From: Saposhnikovia divaricata | Taxonomy: Eukaryota; Streptophyta; Magnoliopsida; Apiales; Apiaceae | NCBI GenBank assembly: GCA_036435485.1 | Contig: CM071597.1 | Coordinates: forward strand, 147,371,647-147,435,646 | Direction: 5' to 3' | Length of the DNA stretch: 64,000 nucleotides | Shown: positions 44,283-57,188 of the stretch, in pieces | How the letters are laid out: the number at the start of each line of letters is the position of its first letter | Position numbering within the stretch: position 1 is the stretch's first letter | Notes under the pieces: model-generated | Databases searched by the model: none | The model's input: only the letters and a program-made list of their open reading frames with translations | What the model was told of the DNA's origin: nothing | Position numbers and translations under genes: made by a program

Positions 44283-45543
44283 CTTCGTCCATGCAGTTAT
44301 AGTCCTATCATTTAAGACGTCGTCACGCCCATCTTCGCATTCCTTTATCATCAGGAATTTTGAAATCATTGCATTTTCAACAAAGAAGGTCAACAAAATA
44401 AATGGGGCATCAAATATGAATATAGACTGAGTTTGTTTAACAAAGCTTTTATAGAGGAATTTAACCGAGAGATCAATATGATCTTTTTGAACTACTATTA
44501 GGTTGTATTTGTCACTTGGTTAACCACCACAGTACATAAAGATGGCCAGTCTTTAGTACCTTCATGACAAACACAATCAGTGGCGTCCCACTGGACTTCT
44601 ATCACATAGATAAGATGTCCCTGAATCCCTATCTACATAAGCTGTTCATCTCAGCTGGAATAGAGAAAATCAAATGTTCATGATATTGGAAGGGATTCAA
44701 GAGTTTCAAAAATTTTCATGTAAAATTGAATCAAGTACTTTCTGAAAAACTCGGATATTTCTGAAAGAACGAGATTGAAGTCGACTAAATCTGAATACAA
44801 AACTCATCATCGATTGATGTATAAAAGACTTTACAATGGATGCTTCAATGATTGATCAAGCAAACATTCAAGAAATTCCTAATTATTCATAACCTCACTC
44901 TTGTCGACTAAGCATTAATATACTTAGCTGCCAAAGTCGGCCTGACAATAATGAGTTGAATAAATAAGAAGATCTCAATTCATTCTCGATTTTGGACCGT
45001 CACTGCGCAACGAATGCCTCAACAACGATACCAACCGGGAATTAATTTACGACAATTCAAAAGAAGACTAAGAAATTTCTTTAAGCAATGAATTTGAATG
45101 AACCAACGATTAAGGGTATACAACTACGCTCAACTTCCAATTCTTACTAATAATCGCTTCCCACTTCGCATTCTTAACCTTCTCGTACCATCTACGAAAC
45201 GTTCACATCGAAACTAATATCGTAGAATGTCCTAAATTCTGCGCAAAAATCTCGAGATAACGTCCCCCTGACTGATAGCTCCAGCTACCCACTTAGCTTA
45301 TGCTGCTTCGGGTTGTTATCTTGCTTCTAGCCAAATCCTGAAATGATTCGAACTCTTACTCGCGCGATATGCCAAGACCGTTCAACGTCACAACGCTTGC
45401 TTTAGTATCCTTTCGCGATCCTTATCCTAAGTCGTTCTACCAGACGTCTATCTTATACACGTACCCTAACCTTTCTATTACCCTATCCCAAATTTCCCAC
45501 CTAATTGTTTCAGTGACTGTGACCTGTAGCTCTGATACCAACT
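44283..45543 (-). mobile_element. Truncated second copy of the internal region of LTR element E
   Basis: Nearly identical to 59598-60861, in the same orientation, with scattered substitutions. It starts at the primer binding site next to the LTR at 45544 and stops abruptly at 44283 in unrelated sequence. On the minus strand the LTR end GGGTGTTACA is followed by AGTTGGTATCAGAGCTACAG (45542-45523), the tRNA-Met-type primer site of many plant LTR elements. No gag is recognisable. Confidence 0.8.
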
Positions 45544-48408
45544 TGTAACACCCTCACTTTACCATATTAATAAACAGGCTTTTATAAGGAAATAAATATT
45601 TTCAAAGGAAAATTTCAGAAAATTTTGACATGATGTATTTATAAATATGGCTAACCACCTGTCCAAATCAACAAAACTAATCCAACTATATCCAAATCTG
45701 CTCACAATATAATATTGACAAAATCATAAAGAAATATAAATTCTAACTAACCAAGACCGCTCACAGGTCACAGTATGAAACAACTACTAATTAACTATTA
45801 CAACCCGAATCCGAATAATATAATATACAATTAATGTGAATAAATAAGGTCACCGACTAACTAGATATTTAACCTTGACCAGTTCCCAACCACTAACCAA
45901 TGAGAATCTGTAACCAGGACGTCTCCTCTCGCTGCCTATAGAGCAATACCAACTGATCACTAGTTCCTCTGATCACCTCTAACAACTGGAGAAATAAACA
46001 GAAACAAGAGTGAGCCAATAATGCTCAGCAAGTGCAATAGTGATAGCAATTTTAAAGTAAACGTTGACAATTCTGATAAACAAAAGGAGTTTCATCTCAT
46101 TATTTGAAAGAATCAGTGAAATCAACTTTTAGATTGCCACAAGAGCCAACAATTCACCATTAATAAGGTACGACAGAAACTAGAACTGATAAAAGTTCTA
46201 ATATCAAAATATTACTGAAACAGACTTCCAAAGAGTCAAGAACTAACATCTCAATCGCAGAATATAGATTAGAATTGGAATTTTTATTTATTTTAAAAAA
46301 AACATCAAGGTTAGGCTGCTGATCAGTCAGCACTAACCCCGGACAAACGCACACAGCAATGTCCTAGGACAAACGCGCACAACAATGTCCTTAATTGGAT
46401 TCATGGCACACATTGGCCTTAACTTCCGACCATAATAAGGTCCCACCCCGAAGGGTTTTACGCCCCAAGGGCCACATTTAAAAAAAAATATTTCCAATTC
46501 TAAATCATCCACACTAGGTGTCGGGACAATCGACAACCTTTGATCTCCAAACAACTGGAAACTCACGTCCAGAATAATAACTCAAGATTAAGAGTTAATA
46601 AGAAACAACAACTTCGCTTAGTATCGACAAGTTCGATACACTACAGGGAGCAAACGAACAATCAAGATTTTTAAAAGATATCGACAAGTTCGATACCAAC
46701 TAGGGTGGGGAATATAAAGAATGACAATTCAAATAAATATCAACAAGAAGAATATGAATAACTGGAATTTATGACATTAACAACTTATCTAGAGAAAATT
46801 TCATTTGAGCAAGAATAAGGGTATGAATTGCAATAAAATTTTCAACAACTGAAATTCTAGACTAAAGCAAGGATATGGTCAAGTATTGAGCCTTTAATAA
46901 AACTTATACATAATGAAGTGTTTGGGTTTCCACAAGCGGATAAAATAACTTAAAACAAATATTTGCAAAACAGTTTCAATATGGAAAGGTTCATATCAAT
47001 AAAAAAATAAAAATTTCTAAATGGGGTCCATTGGTGAAATATGCTAGAATCAAGAGTTTTGCAAGCAAGCTTTCATAAGAGTTTTAAATCTTGGGTTGCC
47101 TTTATTTATGGAATTCTTAAACCATTTTGACAAAAATAGATGAAATAGCATTTCAGGTATAGGATAGTGAGTAAGAAAGTTATTTATAAAATTCTTTGTA
47201 AATCGAATATTTGAATTATGGGTAGGGATGGTAAACAACATCACATTAACTGAAAAAGTATATATGTCATCTGCCACCTATACTTGACCAAATCATCACA
47301 TACTGCAAATAAACTAAATTGTATCACTTGAACAATAAGTGATTAACAAGAACACTTGCCTCAATTTACGGAGTTCCTGACTTTCACCTCGACCCTCAAC
47401 TCAGTTTCATGACAACCTTTAGTTGCTAGCCTTTTATTTGGCCTTTTACCCGTGCACTGCTCTTGGCCATGACTCCTATTCAAACCTTTTTAAGGTCAGA
47501 TACTATTTCAGTATTAACTTAAGCAAAACCTTATTGTTTGCTCTATTCTACCCATACGCGTCCTATAACGCTTATACATATATCATAAATAACATATGCA
47601 ACATATTCGCAAAAATAGCGTTAGTATACCCAACTAAGTCAAATAACACTTAACACAGCTAGCCACTTATTACTTAGATATCAACTAGGCAACCACTTCA
47701 CAACAAATTTATAATATACTTTTGAATCATCAATCAAGTGAATTAAATAGATTTAAAATAGATTTGCAGGGGATTTTTAGAAAATTTCGGCATGAAGTAT
47801 TCGTTTATCGGACTATGGGCACAGCCCCTCAATATCAATAAAAAAAACAATTCAACCCTGCTTTTACAAAAAATAAGGCTGCCTCAACTTGCAGCAACAT
47901 AAAAGTAAACAATTAATGAAAAGTACCTACCCGAACATGCGGCAACTAGCACATAAGAAATTTATATTACACTACTACTTACGCTACACCAATGATCGTA
48001 TTTCTCACGCATTTTAATGATAGACGTGACAATCAACCATTGATGTCCGTAAGCCCTAGGGAACAACCCCTAGCACTAACTATTACTTACGCTATATCGA
48101 TGATCACACCACTCAAGTATATTAATTATACCCGTGATAGCAAATCATGGATATTCGTAAGCCCGAGGATCTAGTCAAAGAGAATTACACAAGTCCTTAA
48201 ATATAGACATTTAGAACTTATGACCTCTTTACGACTCCTCGCAGTTAACCTAAATAACATATAATCATTGACCACATAAACACATAAGGAAATAAAATAA
48301 CAGTTTAACTTTACTATAGATTACATTTAAACTATACAACCAATAGACGAATTCATAATATTATATACAAATTTCAAAATAATCTTTTGTAAATAACTCA
48401 TACATCAT
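45544..48408 (-). mobile_element. LTR of element E (shared middle LTR), 3' part
   Basis: Matches 60862-63708 almost base for base. On the minus strand it ends ..GTGAGGGTGTTACA at 45544. It is interrupted at 48408 by the Athila-type element. The LTR has no genuine gene, but a minus-strand frame reading FFFKCGPWGVKPF and GPYYGRKLRPMC is conserved between copies; here a ~29-bp duplication at about 46345-46375 breaks it. Long LTR, TG..CA ends and the PBS suggest a Tekay-like derivative. Confidence 0.85.
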
Positions 48409-49892
48409 TGTTAACACAAAATCACGCAAGCGTACGTGGTCACAAGTAATACAGATATAAGTCAAGTTCGTTCCCACAGAGATCTTAGGTTTCAATTCAG
48501 TTTTGTACCTATGCAACAATGTATGGTTATTATGCACTGCTAAGACAATTAACAATATTAAGTTTTTTACTAACTATAATTAACTAAGATACAAATTAAC
48601 AAACTAAAAATTACTAACTACTTATATGCGAAAAAAACATGGAATCCTAACTTCATTAAATACTTCGCTTAGATCTGACGCCTTTAATCTCTATATGCAA
48701 TGGTTTTGATATCTGATCGGACAACACGAAACAAGTACACGCTACCTCTCAGTATACGTATACCAAACTAAACATACATCCACAAAAGAGATAGAAGATG
48801 AATAGACACCAATTATGCTTAGACCCTATATGTCTATAGAATTTGAAAACATAACGGTTGAAGAGCAAGTTATCCATAAAGATCACACAGGGCAATATAA
48901 GTATTCTCATCTCATACTACGAATCATGTTGATAAACAATCATGAACCTATGCTAGCATGGCAAGTTCTAAATCTCAAGATCCACTTTCACTTCACAAGC
49001 GATTAACAGATTAGATGTTAGCTACGCATCTATCAATTAAGCATAACCATACGAGGATATCAAATATACATCACACACAGATCTTTAAGCAATCAAGATA
49101 CTAAGTTCCATAAGTAAATCCGTTAGAATCCCATGACAACGATTAGTTCATAATCGAACTTCTCGTCATCATGGGATCTGATGAAACCATGATAGAAGAC
49201 AAGATATGAAAGAAAGTAATAATATTAATAAAACAAGAGTTAAGAAAACAAATCCATGATACAAAAGATGAAGTAGATCTAGATCCGTTGCTTGTCACGA
49301 GCGTTGAATCCTTCTCTCCTTTTCTCCCTTGCAGATCTAAGCTATATTATGTACAAGATATCTAATTGTCTAATTCCTAATTCTCTAATTTACAAGGGGT
49401 TGGATGTGTTTATATAGGCACTCCAAGTCTTGTCCGGCAAGAAATTGCCTTCTATTACAATTAGAATTCGATTTAGGTACAAAAAACTGCCCAAAATATA
49501 ATTAGAACTTGAAAAGGGCAAAATAGTAATTCTCTGCTCCCATCAGTCTGCTTGTCACGCAGATTGCACCCACCACACGAAACTTGCGAGCGCGATTACT
49601 GTCCTAAGTTGTAGAAAATCTTCCAAGCTTCGCGTGGACAGCTTACGGGCCTCAAACGGACTTATAGAACTCCAGATATGGCCAAAACAGTGTAGACTGC
49701 GCAACCTTCCCGGAAAATCCGAATTTTAATCAATTAATCCTCCAAACACGATAGAAGCATCACCCAAAATCGACATTCTTGTAAATCTGCACAACTAAGA
49801 AAAACACATCAAAACTACAATAAACTTGAGGCCAAGTCAATCAATTTAAGCCGAATTTAAACGATCCAAGTGGATATAAAATCCACTTATCA
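48409..49892 (-). mobile_element. 3' LTR of Athila-type element D
   Basis: 1484 bp, plus-strand TGTTAACACAAAATCACGCA ... ATCCACTTATCA. It is nearly identical to 55083-56565; I counted about 20-25 differences by eye, so roughly 98-99% identity and a fairly young insertion. Confidence 0.92.
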
Positions 49893-52277
49893 CACCCCCA
49901 AACTTAAACCGATGCTTGTCCTCAAGCATAAACAATTACAACTAACTAACTAACTAACTAGTACCACTTCTGTAGGTGATCACGGTTGCATTTGGCATAT
50001 GCAACAAGCCCTTTAAACCCCTAGGCAGCCCCAGTGGACGAGTAAGGTCTCGTGAGGGCCTATAGCGAATGTACCCACAAAATCCATTTAACCTAATGCA
50101 ATGCAATGTATGAATGCAACTAATATGAAAAATGCAACAATCCCCTTCAAACTAACCAAAACCAACTAGCAAGCTAATATCTTAGAGAATGCAACTAAAT
50201 CCAAATAGAGCTCGACTAAGTTCCCGTATACTAACAATACATGAACAGAAACGTGCGTGTGTGCAATGCTCATCAGAAATACTCCCAAAACTAGGTCAAA
50301 GATCATACATGCTCTTCGTCAAGACAATCACAGGTTTATAAATAGAATAGACTGTAAACACTTCATAACCTAGAAACACCTCCATCCTTATCCAAGGTAG
50401 ACAGAAATTCATGCTTTATTACTAACTACTACGACACATATATACAAGCATGCTTATTTAATCGTGCAATGGATGAGACCCCGAAAGGCTTATACAATAA
50501 TACCCATGTAGCGAGCGTTGGGTTAGTGGATCCCAGACTATAAAAACCTTAGGTCACTAGGCACAAAGTCCCCGCGAACTTAATAGCTCGAGTATTAAAG
50601 AGCTCACCCTAGTTAATTTTGCATAAAAACAATTGAAACTCTTTTGACTTTTTTTTTTCTTTTTTCTGTTTTTTTTTTCTGTTTTTTTTTTCTATGCAAT
50701 CTGGAATGAGAATTCTCAATTCCAACCCTAGACTACTTATATAAATATGAGCCGGCTACTAGCCATTTGACACCTAGCCATTATTGACAATTATTTACAA
50801 TTAAGCATGAAATCCCTGTTTTCCCCCAAACTTAGACTTAAGTGCTCCTACGCTATCAAGGGAATAACGAAAGTTCTAAATATAAACAAGTGATTAAATC
50901 TCAAAACATCCAAACAAGCATGACCTCAACCTAGCCCAAAAGCACCTAATGAGACTATGAAAAGATTTTGTTTCCGAAACACATAAGCCAATTTCATAGA
51001 AACTATAAGTCAACCCTCTATTCATCATTACCACACTCAATTAGACACTTACCTACTCAATTAGACACTTACCTACCAATAAGAATTAGCTCGTTCTAAA
51101 GGGATCATGAAATATGCATGCCATGAAATGCAACTAATATGAACTCACATGGTATATAAAAAAAAAAACAAAATAACAGAATGTCCTATATGAAACAAAC
51201 ATAAATAATATGAACAAACATGCATGAATTACTACTAATATGCAAAATATGCAATCTACATGAACACAATGATACACCATAATTACAACTATACACTACT
51301 TATCCCTCAAACCACCCCCAAACTTAAAATATTCAATGTCCGCATTGAATGGAAGTAACTACGAGGGAAAGTAGAAAACATACCTAACCAGCTGAATCAT
51401 AACCCTCCTCGGATGAATCTGGTGGAGGATAATGCGTACGAGCTCCATAGACTGGCCACTTCCCAAATAACAAGAATACTACAAAACCCCCAATTACAAG
51501 AACACAAATTCGTAATAAAAATAATATTAGAGAAAAAGATAAACCAATTACGAATCAAAGAGGTGAACTTGTAATTAATTCCTCTTTAGAATTGAATTTA
51601 AATAAATAGAAGAGGAATTGGATTTGTATGTATGGGTGTGTATATATAATGGAGGGATTGGGTGAATAAAATTTGAACGTGTAAGGGAGAAATTTTGAGT
51701 GGGTAGGAATTTGAGGAAAGATAGAAAAAGGATTTAATAAATTAGAGAAAAAAATTTGAATTGATATAGGTTTAGAGATTTGAGGAGAAGATGGGGGGGT
51801 TTTGGAATTTATATAGGATTAGGATAAAATTTTGGGGTGATAGAATAAAATTGGAAAAAGAATTTTTTTTTTTTTGGGGTTTGAAATTTTTTTTTTTTAA
51901 TATAAAGTACAACAGGCACAAAGGCAAAGGATAGAAAAGAAGAAAAAAACAAAAACAAAAATCTGCTGAAAAACTGTTACACACGCAGCCTGCTTAAAAC
52001 AGGCGTAGTCTGCCTACTGGACAGTAATGCAGGCGCAGCCTGCGCCACATCCAGAAACGCAGGCGCAGCCTGCGTGACATGCCCTAATTTTTTATTTTTT
52101 TTCTTTCACCACACTCAAATTTTTTTTTTTTTTGAATACAACACTTTTTTTTTTCACAACACTCTTTTTTTTTTTCAACACTTTTTTTTTCACTCATTTT
52201 TTTTCCTACACTAATGCATGGGTTGCCTCCCACGAAGCGCTTCTTTAACGTCAATAGCTTGACGTTACTTCCTCAAT
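49893..52277 (-). mobile_element. 3' internal region of Athila-type element D, no polymerase
   Basis: The polypurine tract on the minus strand is AAGTTTGGGGGTG (49905-49893), directly before TGATAAGTGG. About 2.3 kb follow without any reading frame resembling RT, RNase H or integrase. Just beyond the gag-pro stop (52270-52205 on the minus strand) is TTGACGTTAAAGAAGCGCTT then CGTGGGAGGCAACCCATG, a block usually found after the polyprotein in Athila-like elements. T-rich runs (50650-50692, 52088-52205) and GCAGGCGCAGCCTGCG palindromes (51990-52080) are also present. Confidence 0.8.
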
Positions 52278-54944
52278 TCATGGCGGTTTCAAAAGAATAA
52301 CTGAACCGTCCTCAACAGATAGACCATTCATACGAACGTTGACCTCTTGTTTGCTGGCTATCCACAAATCTCTTCCCTCAGACTTCAACCTGATTTTACT
52401 ATCCAACAGCTTAATCTTCTTCTTTTTCTTCTTCACACCTCTAAGGTGCTTCTCCAACTCGAACGGCTGAACAAAACTTTCTTCTTTCTTATCATCAGCT
52501 TTCCACCTTCGCAACACGTTATCATGCCCCTCTTCAAAAATCACAAGCTCATTATTCAAAAGGGCATACCTCAAATGTGGTGGAAGTTTCCCAAGCTTTA
52601 CATTCGAAAGATCTCGAATTGAAGAACTGTCAATGAAATCACTGATGTGATGCTTTAGCACGTGTGTGTCCGACTTTTCGCTTAATAACTGATCAAACTT
52701 CTTTCTCTGACCCGTATCAACTATTTCCATACTGCAACACTCTTCATCCTCTGTCGGAAATTTCATGGCCTTGAAAACATTAAAGGTGACATTCTGATCT
52801 TGCACCCTCATTGTAAGCTCTCCTTTTTGCACATCAATCAAAGTATGGCCTGTAGCTAGAAAAGGCCTTCCCAAGATTATGGGAATCTTCTTGTCTTCTT
52901 CAAAATCCAAGATAACAAAATCAGCTGGGAAGATAAGCTTATCAACTTTCACCAAAACGTCCTCCACTATGCCCCTTGGATATGTGATAGATCGATAAAG
53001 AGATATTGGTTGGCTTTAGCTCCGGCAGACCAAGTTGCTTGAACACAGATAAAGGCATGAGATTGATGCTAGCTCCCAAGTCACACAAGCACTTGCTAAA
53101 AGAAAGGTTGCCAATAGTGTAAGGGATAGTGAAACTCCCCGGATCTTTAAGTTTTGGTGGCAACTTTTGCTGCAGAACCGCACTACACTCCTCCGTTAAT
53201 GCCACTGTTTCAAATTCTTCCAACCTTCTCTTTCGTGACAAAATATCCTTCATGAACTTTGCATACCTCGGCATCTGCTCCAATGCTTCAACAAACGGAA
53301 TGTTAATGGACAATTTCTTGAAGACATCCATAAACTTCTGAAACTGTTTCTCTTGACTTTTCTGCAAGCGCCCAGGATATGGAGGAGGAGGATAGATTTG
53401 ATTATTCTTTGAAGATTGCTCCGGAGTAGACTTTTCAACAGGTTTCTCGCTCTTTTCACCATCAAGCTGATCAGCCACTAAATCAGATTTCTCAATTTCT
53501 GGCACTGCAGATTTTTCAACCTGCTGATTTTGAACATCTTCATCTTCCTTAGCTGCTGATTTAGGATCCCTCGTGACTTTTCCAGATCTCAAAAAGAAAC
53601 TGCATTTACCTGTTCTTTGCTTTCCCTTCTGCCTGGATTTACCTCTGTATCACTAGGAAGAGTTCCTTGTGGCCTACTATGTAAAGCACTAACAATCTGT
53701 CCTATCTGGTTTTCCAAGACCTTTTGAGAAGCTTGCAGGTTCTTCACCATCATCCACAAATCATCCCCTTCTGATTTTTCATTAGATGATTGCCCCGCAT
53801 GAGCCTGGGGCTGTTGCTGCTGAAATCCCGGAGGTTGATATGGCGGCCTTGGAGCATATGGCTGTTGATAGCCTTGATTGAATGGCTTTGCTTGCTGACC
53901 CTGAAACTACTGCTGATAAGGTTGCTGAACACCTTGATTATTGCTCCAGCTGAAATTTGGATGATTCCGATTATTAGGATGATAAGTGGCTGGAACTGGT
54001 GCAGTAGGTCTCTGAAAATTACTCACGAACTGTGCTGATTCAGAAGAGATAGCACACTGATTCGTCTCATGTGCGCCCGCACAAAGCTCACAAATACTAG
54101 CAACCTGCTGCATCCCATGAATTGCCAAAGAATCTATTTTCCTATTCATTGCCTCTAGCTGAGCTGCTAGAGCTGAGACTGCATTAACATCAAGAACACC
54201 TGCTACCTTGCCTTGAGAAAGCCTCTGGGTTGGATTTTGATATTCATTAGCAGCCATCGTCTCTATAAGATCATAAGCCTCCTCATAACTCTTAGCCCAC
54301 AGAGCTCCACCTGATGCTGCATCCAGCAAAGGTCTAGACTGTGCTCCCAACCCATTGTAGAAACCATTAATAACCATCCAATCAAGCATGCCATGATGAG
54401 GACACTTTCGTAGCATCTCCTTATAACGTTCCCAAGCCTCACACAGAGACTCGCCAGGTTGCTGTTGAAATTGAGTTAACTGGTTCCTTATTGCTGCAGT
54501 TTTCGCCATAGGGAAGAATTTAGTAAGAAACTTCTGAGCAAGATCATCCCATGTAGTTATGGAACCAACTGGTAGAGAGTGTAACCAGCCCTTAGCCTTA
54601 TCCCTCAGAGAGAATGGGAAAAGCCTCAACCTGATAGCATCCTCCGACACACCATTAAATTTGAAAGTGTCGCAGATCTCGATAAAGTCCCGAATATGCA
54701 TGTTAGGATCCTCCGTAGAAGCACCCCCAAACTGAACCGAATTCTGCACCATCTGAATTATGCTCGGCTTGATCTCAAAGTTGTTTGCTGCAATAGCTGG
54801 CCTGACAATACTAGATTGTATGTCATTGATCTTTGGCTGCGAATAGTCCTTCAAAGCCTTGACTGCTGCTGGTAAGTCTGCCATCTCTTTTGCTGCTGCA
54901 AGTTTTTCTTCTACCAGTTTACGAGTTTGCAAACGTGTTCGCAT
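52278..54944 (-). pseudogene. Athila-lineage gag-protease polyprotein, broken, polymerase domains absent
   Basis: The frame starts MRTRLQTRKLVEEKLAAAKE at 54944. The Gag core (retrotransposon gag family) includes DPNMHIRDFIEICDTFKFNG, WDDLAQKFLTKFFP and ESLCEAWERYKEMLRKCPHH. A compact zinc finger CELCAGAHETNQC lies at about residue 285. A TAG near 53909 replaces a Gln codon in a Gln/Tyr-rich stretch; a frameshift follows near 53590 before LRSGK-like sequence. Protease is present with CLCDLGASINLMPLSVF (DLGAS where active aspartic proteases have DTG/DLG). A second frameshift near 52975 precedes PADFVILDFEEDKKIPIILG and RPFLATG. After LPPHLRYALL, where RT should begin, a Lys-rich tail ends at 52278. 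Gag forms particles and protease cleaves the polyprotein; without RT and integrase this copy could move only with help. Confidence 0.88.
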
Positions 54945-55057
54945 ACACGTTCAAGTACCTAAAAACACCACGAAACAAACAAACTAAATAAGAAATCCGA
55001 GTCAGTGACGCTAACGACCACTGATGACAAGCACATAAACTAAATTAAACACCGATG

Positions 55058-55080
55058 ATCCCCGGCAGTGGCGCCAAAAA
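55058..55080 (-). other. Primer binding site of element D
   Basis: On the minus strand TTTTTGGCGCCACTGCCGGG follows the LTR end by two bases. TGGCGCC.(T/C)TGCCGGGGA is the primer site typical of Athila elements. Confidence 0.88.
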
Positions 55081-55082
55081 CC

Positions 55083-56565
55083 TGTTAACACAAAATCACG
55101 CAAGCGTACGTGGTCACAAGTAATACAGATATAAGTCAAGTTCGTTCCCACATAGATCTTAGGTTTCAATTCAGTTTTGTACCTACGCAACAATGTATGG
55201 TTATTATTCACTGCTAAGACAATTAACAATATTAAGTTTTTTACTAACTATAATTAACTAAGATACAAATTAACAAACTAAAAATTACTAACTACTTATA
55301 TGCGAGAAAAACATGGAATCCTAACTTCATTAAATAATTCGCTTAGATCTGATGCCTTTAATCTCTATATGCAATGGTTTTGATATCTGATCGGACAACA
55401 CGAAACAAGTACACGCTACCTCTCAGTATACGTATACCAAACTAAACATACATCCACAAAAGAGATAGAAGATGAATGGACACCAATTATGCTTAGACCC
55501 TACATGTCTATAGAATTTGAAAACATAACGGTTGAAGAGCAAGTTATCCATAAAGATCACACAGGGCAATATAAGTATTCTCATCTCATACTACGAATCA
55601 TGTTGATAAACAATCGTGAACTTATGCTAGCATGGCAAGTTCTAAATCTCAAGATCCACTTTCAGTTCACAAGAGATTAACAGATTAGATGTTAGCTACG
55701 CATCTATCAATTAAGCATAACCATACGAGGATATCAAATATACATCACACACAGATCTTTAAGCAATCAAGATACTAAGTTCCATAAGTAAATCCGTTAG
55801 AATCCCATGACAACGATTAGTTCATAATCGAAACTCTCGTCATCATGGGATCTGATGAAACCATGATAGAAGACAAGATATGAAAGAAAGTAATAATATT
55901 AATAAAACAAGAGTTAAGAAAACAAATCTATGATACAAAAGATGAAGTAGATCTAGATCCGTTGCTTGTCACGAGCGTTGAATCCTTCTCTCCTTTTCTC
56001 CCTTGCAGATCTAAGCTATATTATGTACAAGATATCTAATTGTCTAATTCCTAATTCTCTAATTTACAAGGGGTTGGATGTGTTTATATAGGCACTCCAA
56101 GTCTTGTCCGGCAAGAAATTGCCTTCTATTACAATTAGAATTCGATTTAGGTACCAAAAACTGCCCAAAATATAATTAGAACTTGAAAAGGGCAAAACAG
56201 TAATTCTCTGCTCCCATCAGTCTGCTTGTCACGCAGATTGCACCCACCACACGCAACTTGCGCGCGCGATCACTGTCCTAAGTTGTAGAAAATCTTCCAA
56301 GCTTCGCGTGACAGCTTACGGGCCTCAAACGGACTTATAGAACTCCAGATATGGCCAAAACAGTGTAGACTGCGCAACCTTCCCGGAAAATCCGAATTTT
56401 AATCAATTAATCCTCCAAACACGATAGAAGCATCACCCAAAATCGACATTCTTGTAAATCTGCACAACTAAGAAAAACACATCAAAACTTCAATAAACTT
56501 GAGGCCAAGTCAATCAATTTAAGCCGAATTTAAGCGATCCAAGTGGATATAAAATCCACTTATCA
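55083..56565 (-). mobile_element. 5' LTR of Athila-type element D
   Basis: 1483 bp, partner of 48409-49892. Contains the same CTCTCAGTATACGTATACCA and GATCTAGATCCGTTGCTTGTC words. No 5-bp duplication: ATCAT precedes the left LTR, AGTCA follows this one. Confidence 0.92.
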
Positions 56566-57188
56566 AGTCAATCTGCTGGGTTATATTGGGCTAGGCCCAA
56601 TATAATAATACTACTAATTCTACTACTAAGCCCAATTAACATAATACTTATTCGATTTATAACCCGATTAAACAACTCCCGTAAATAAAAATTGAAGTAG
56701 GACGTACAGAAAATTACACTTTTTGTTTTTTAAATAAAGAATATGAAATTACGAGCACACACATATTTTTAAAATATTTTTAGGATCAAAAATAAATTAA
56801 ATATGAATTTTACAAGTTTTAATCCTTTAAATAAAAATAAAACTCTTAAAATCATTTTAAAATACTTAAACACCCAAAATAATTTTCTCAAAAATTTTAA
56901 AAACTAAATAATATCATAAAGATAATATTACAAAAGATTTTGGGATTTTTAGTAACTCTGATTATTTTATAAAATTGACAGAGGATCAAAATACATGATT
57001 TAAATATATTTAAATCCTCAAAAATACAAATAACAATACACCGACCTTCACAGCTTACCCAAGTCATCATATAATCACATAAACATTATCTCGCATACAT
57101 TTCACCTTTACAACAATATTCACATAATATAATTTATAATTTATAATAAATAACTAAATCGAAATTCGAAATTTTCTAGGTCGTTATA
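56566..57188 (-). mobile_element. LTR of element E (middle LTR), 5' part
   Basis: On the minus strand it begins TATAACGACCTAGAAAATTT right after a polypurine tract, so the usual TG start has become TA. It contains ATATTGGGCCTAGCCCAATA. It does not join cleanly with 48408: the right-hand LTR copy continues past the equivalent point with at least 292 bp that are missing here. Confidence 0.65.

Noticed and set aside
46160..46566. Conserved minus-strand frames within LTR E (also 61447-61857)
   Set aside because: Conserved only because the two LTRs are recent duplicates; no start context or family, and broken in one copy.
48361..49006. Frames in the Athila LTRs (also 55011-55680)
   Set aside because: Present in both LTRs as expected for identical repeats; no protein features.
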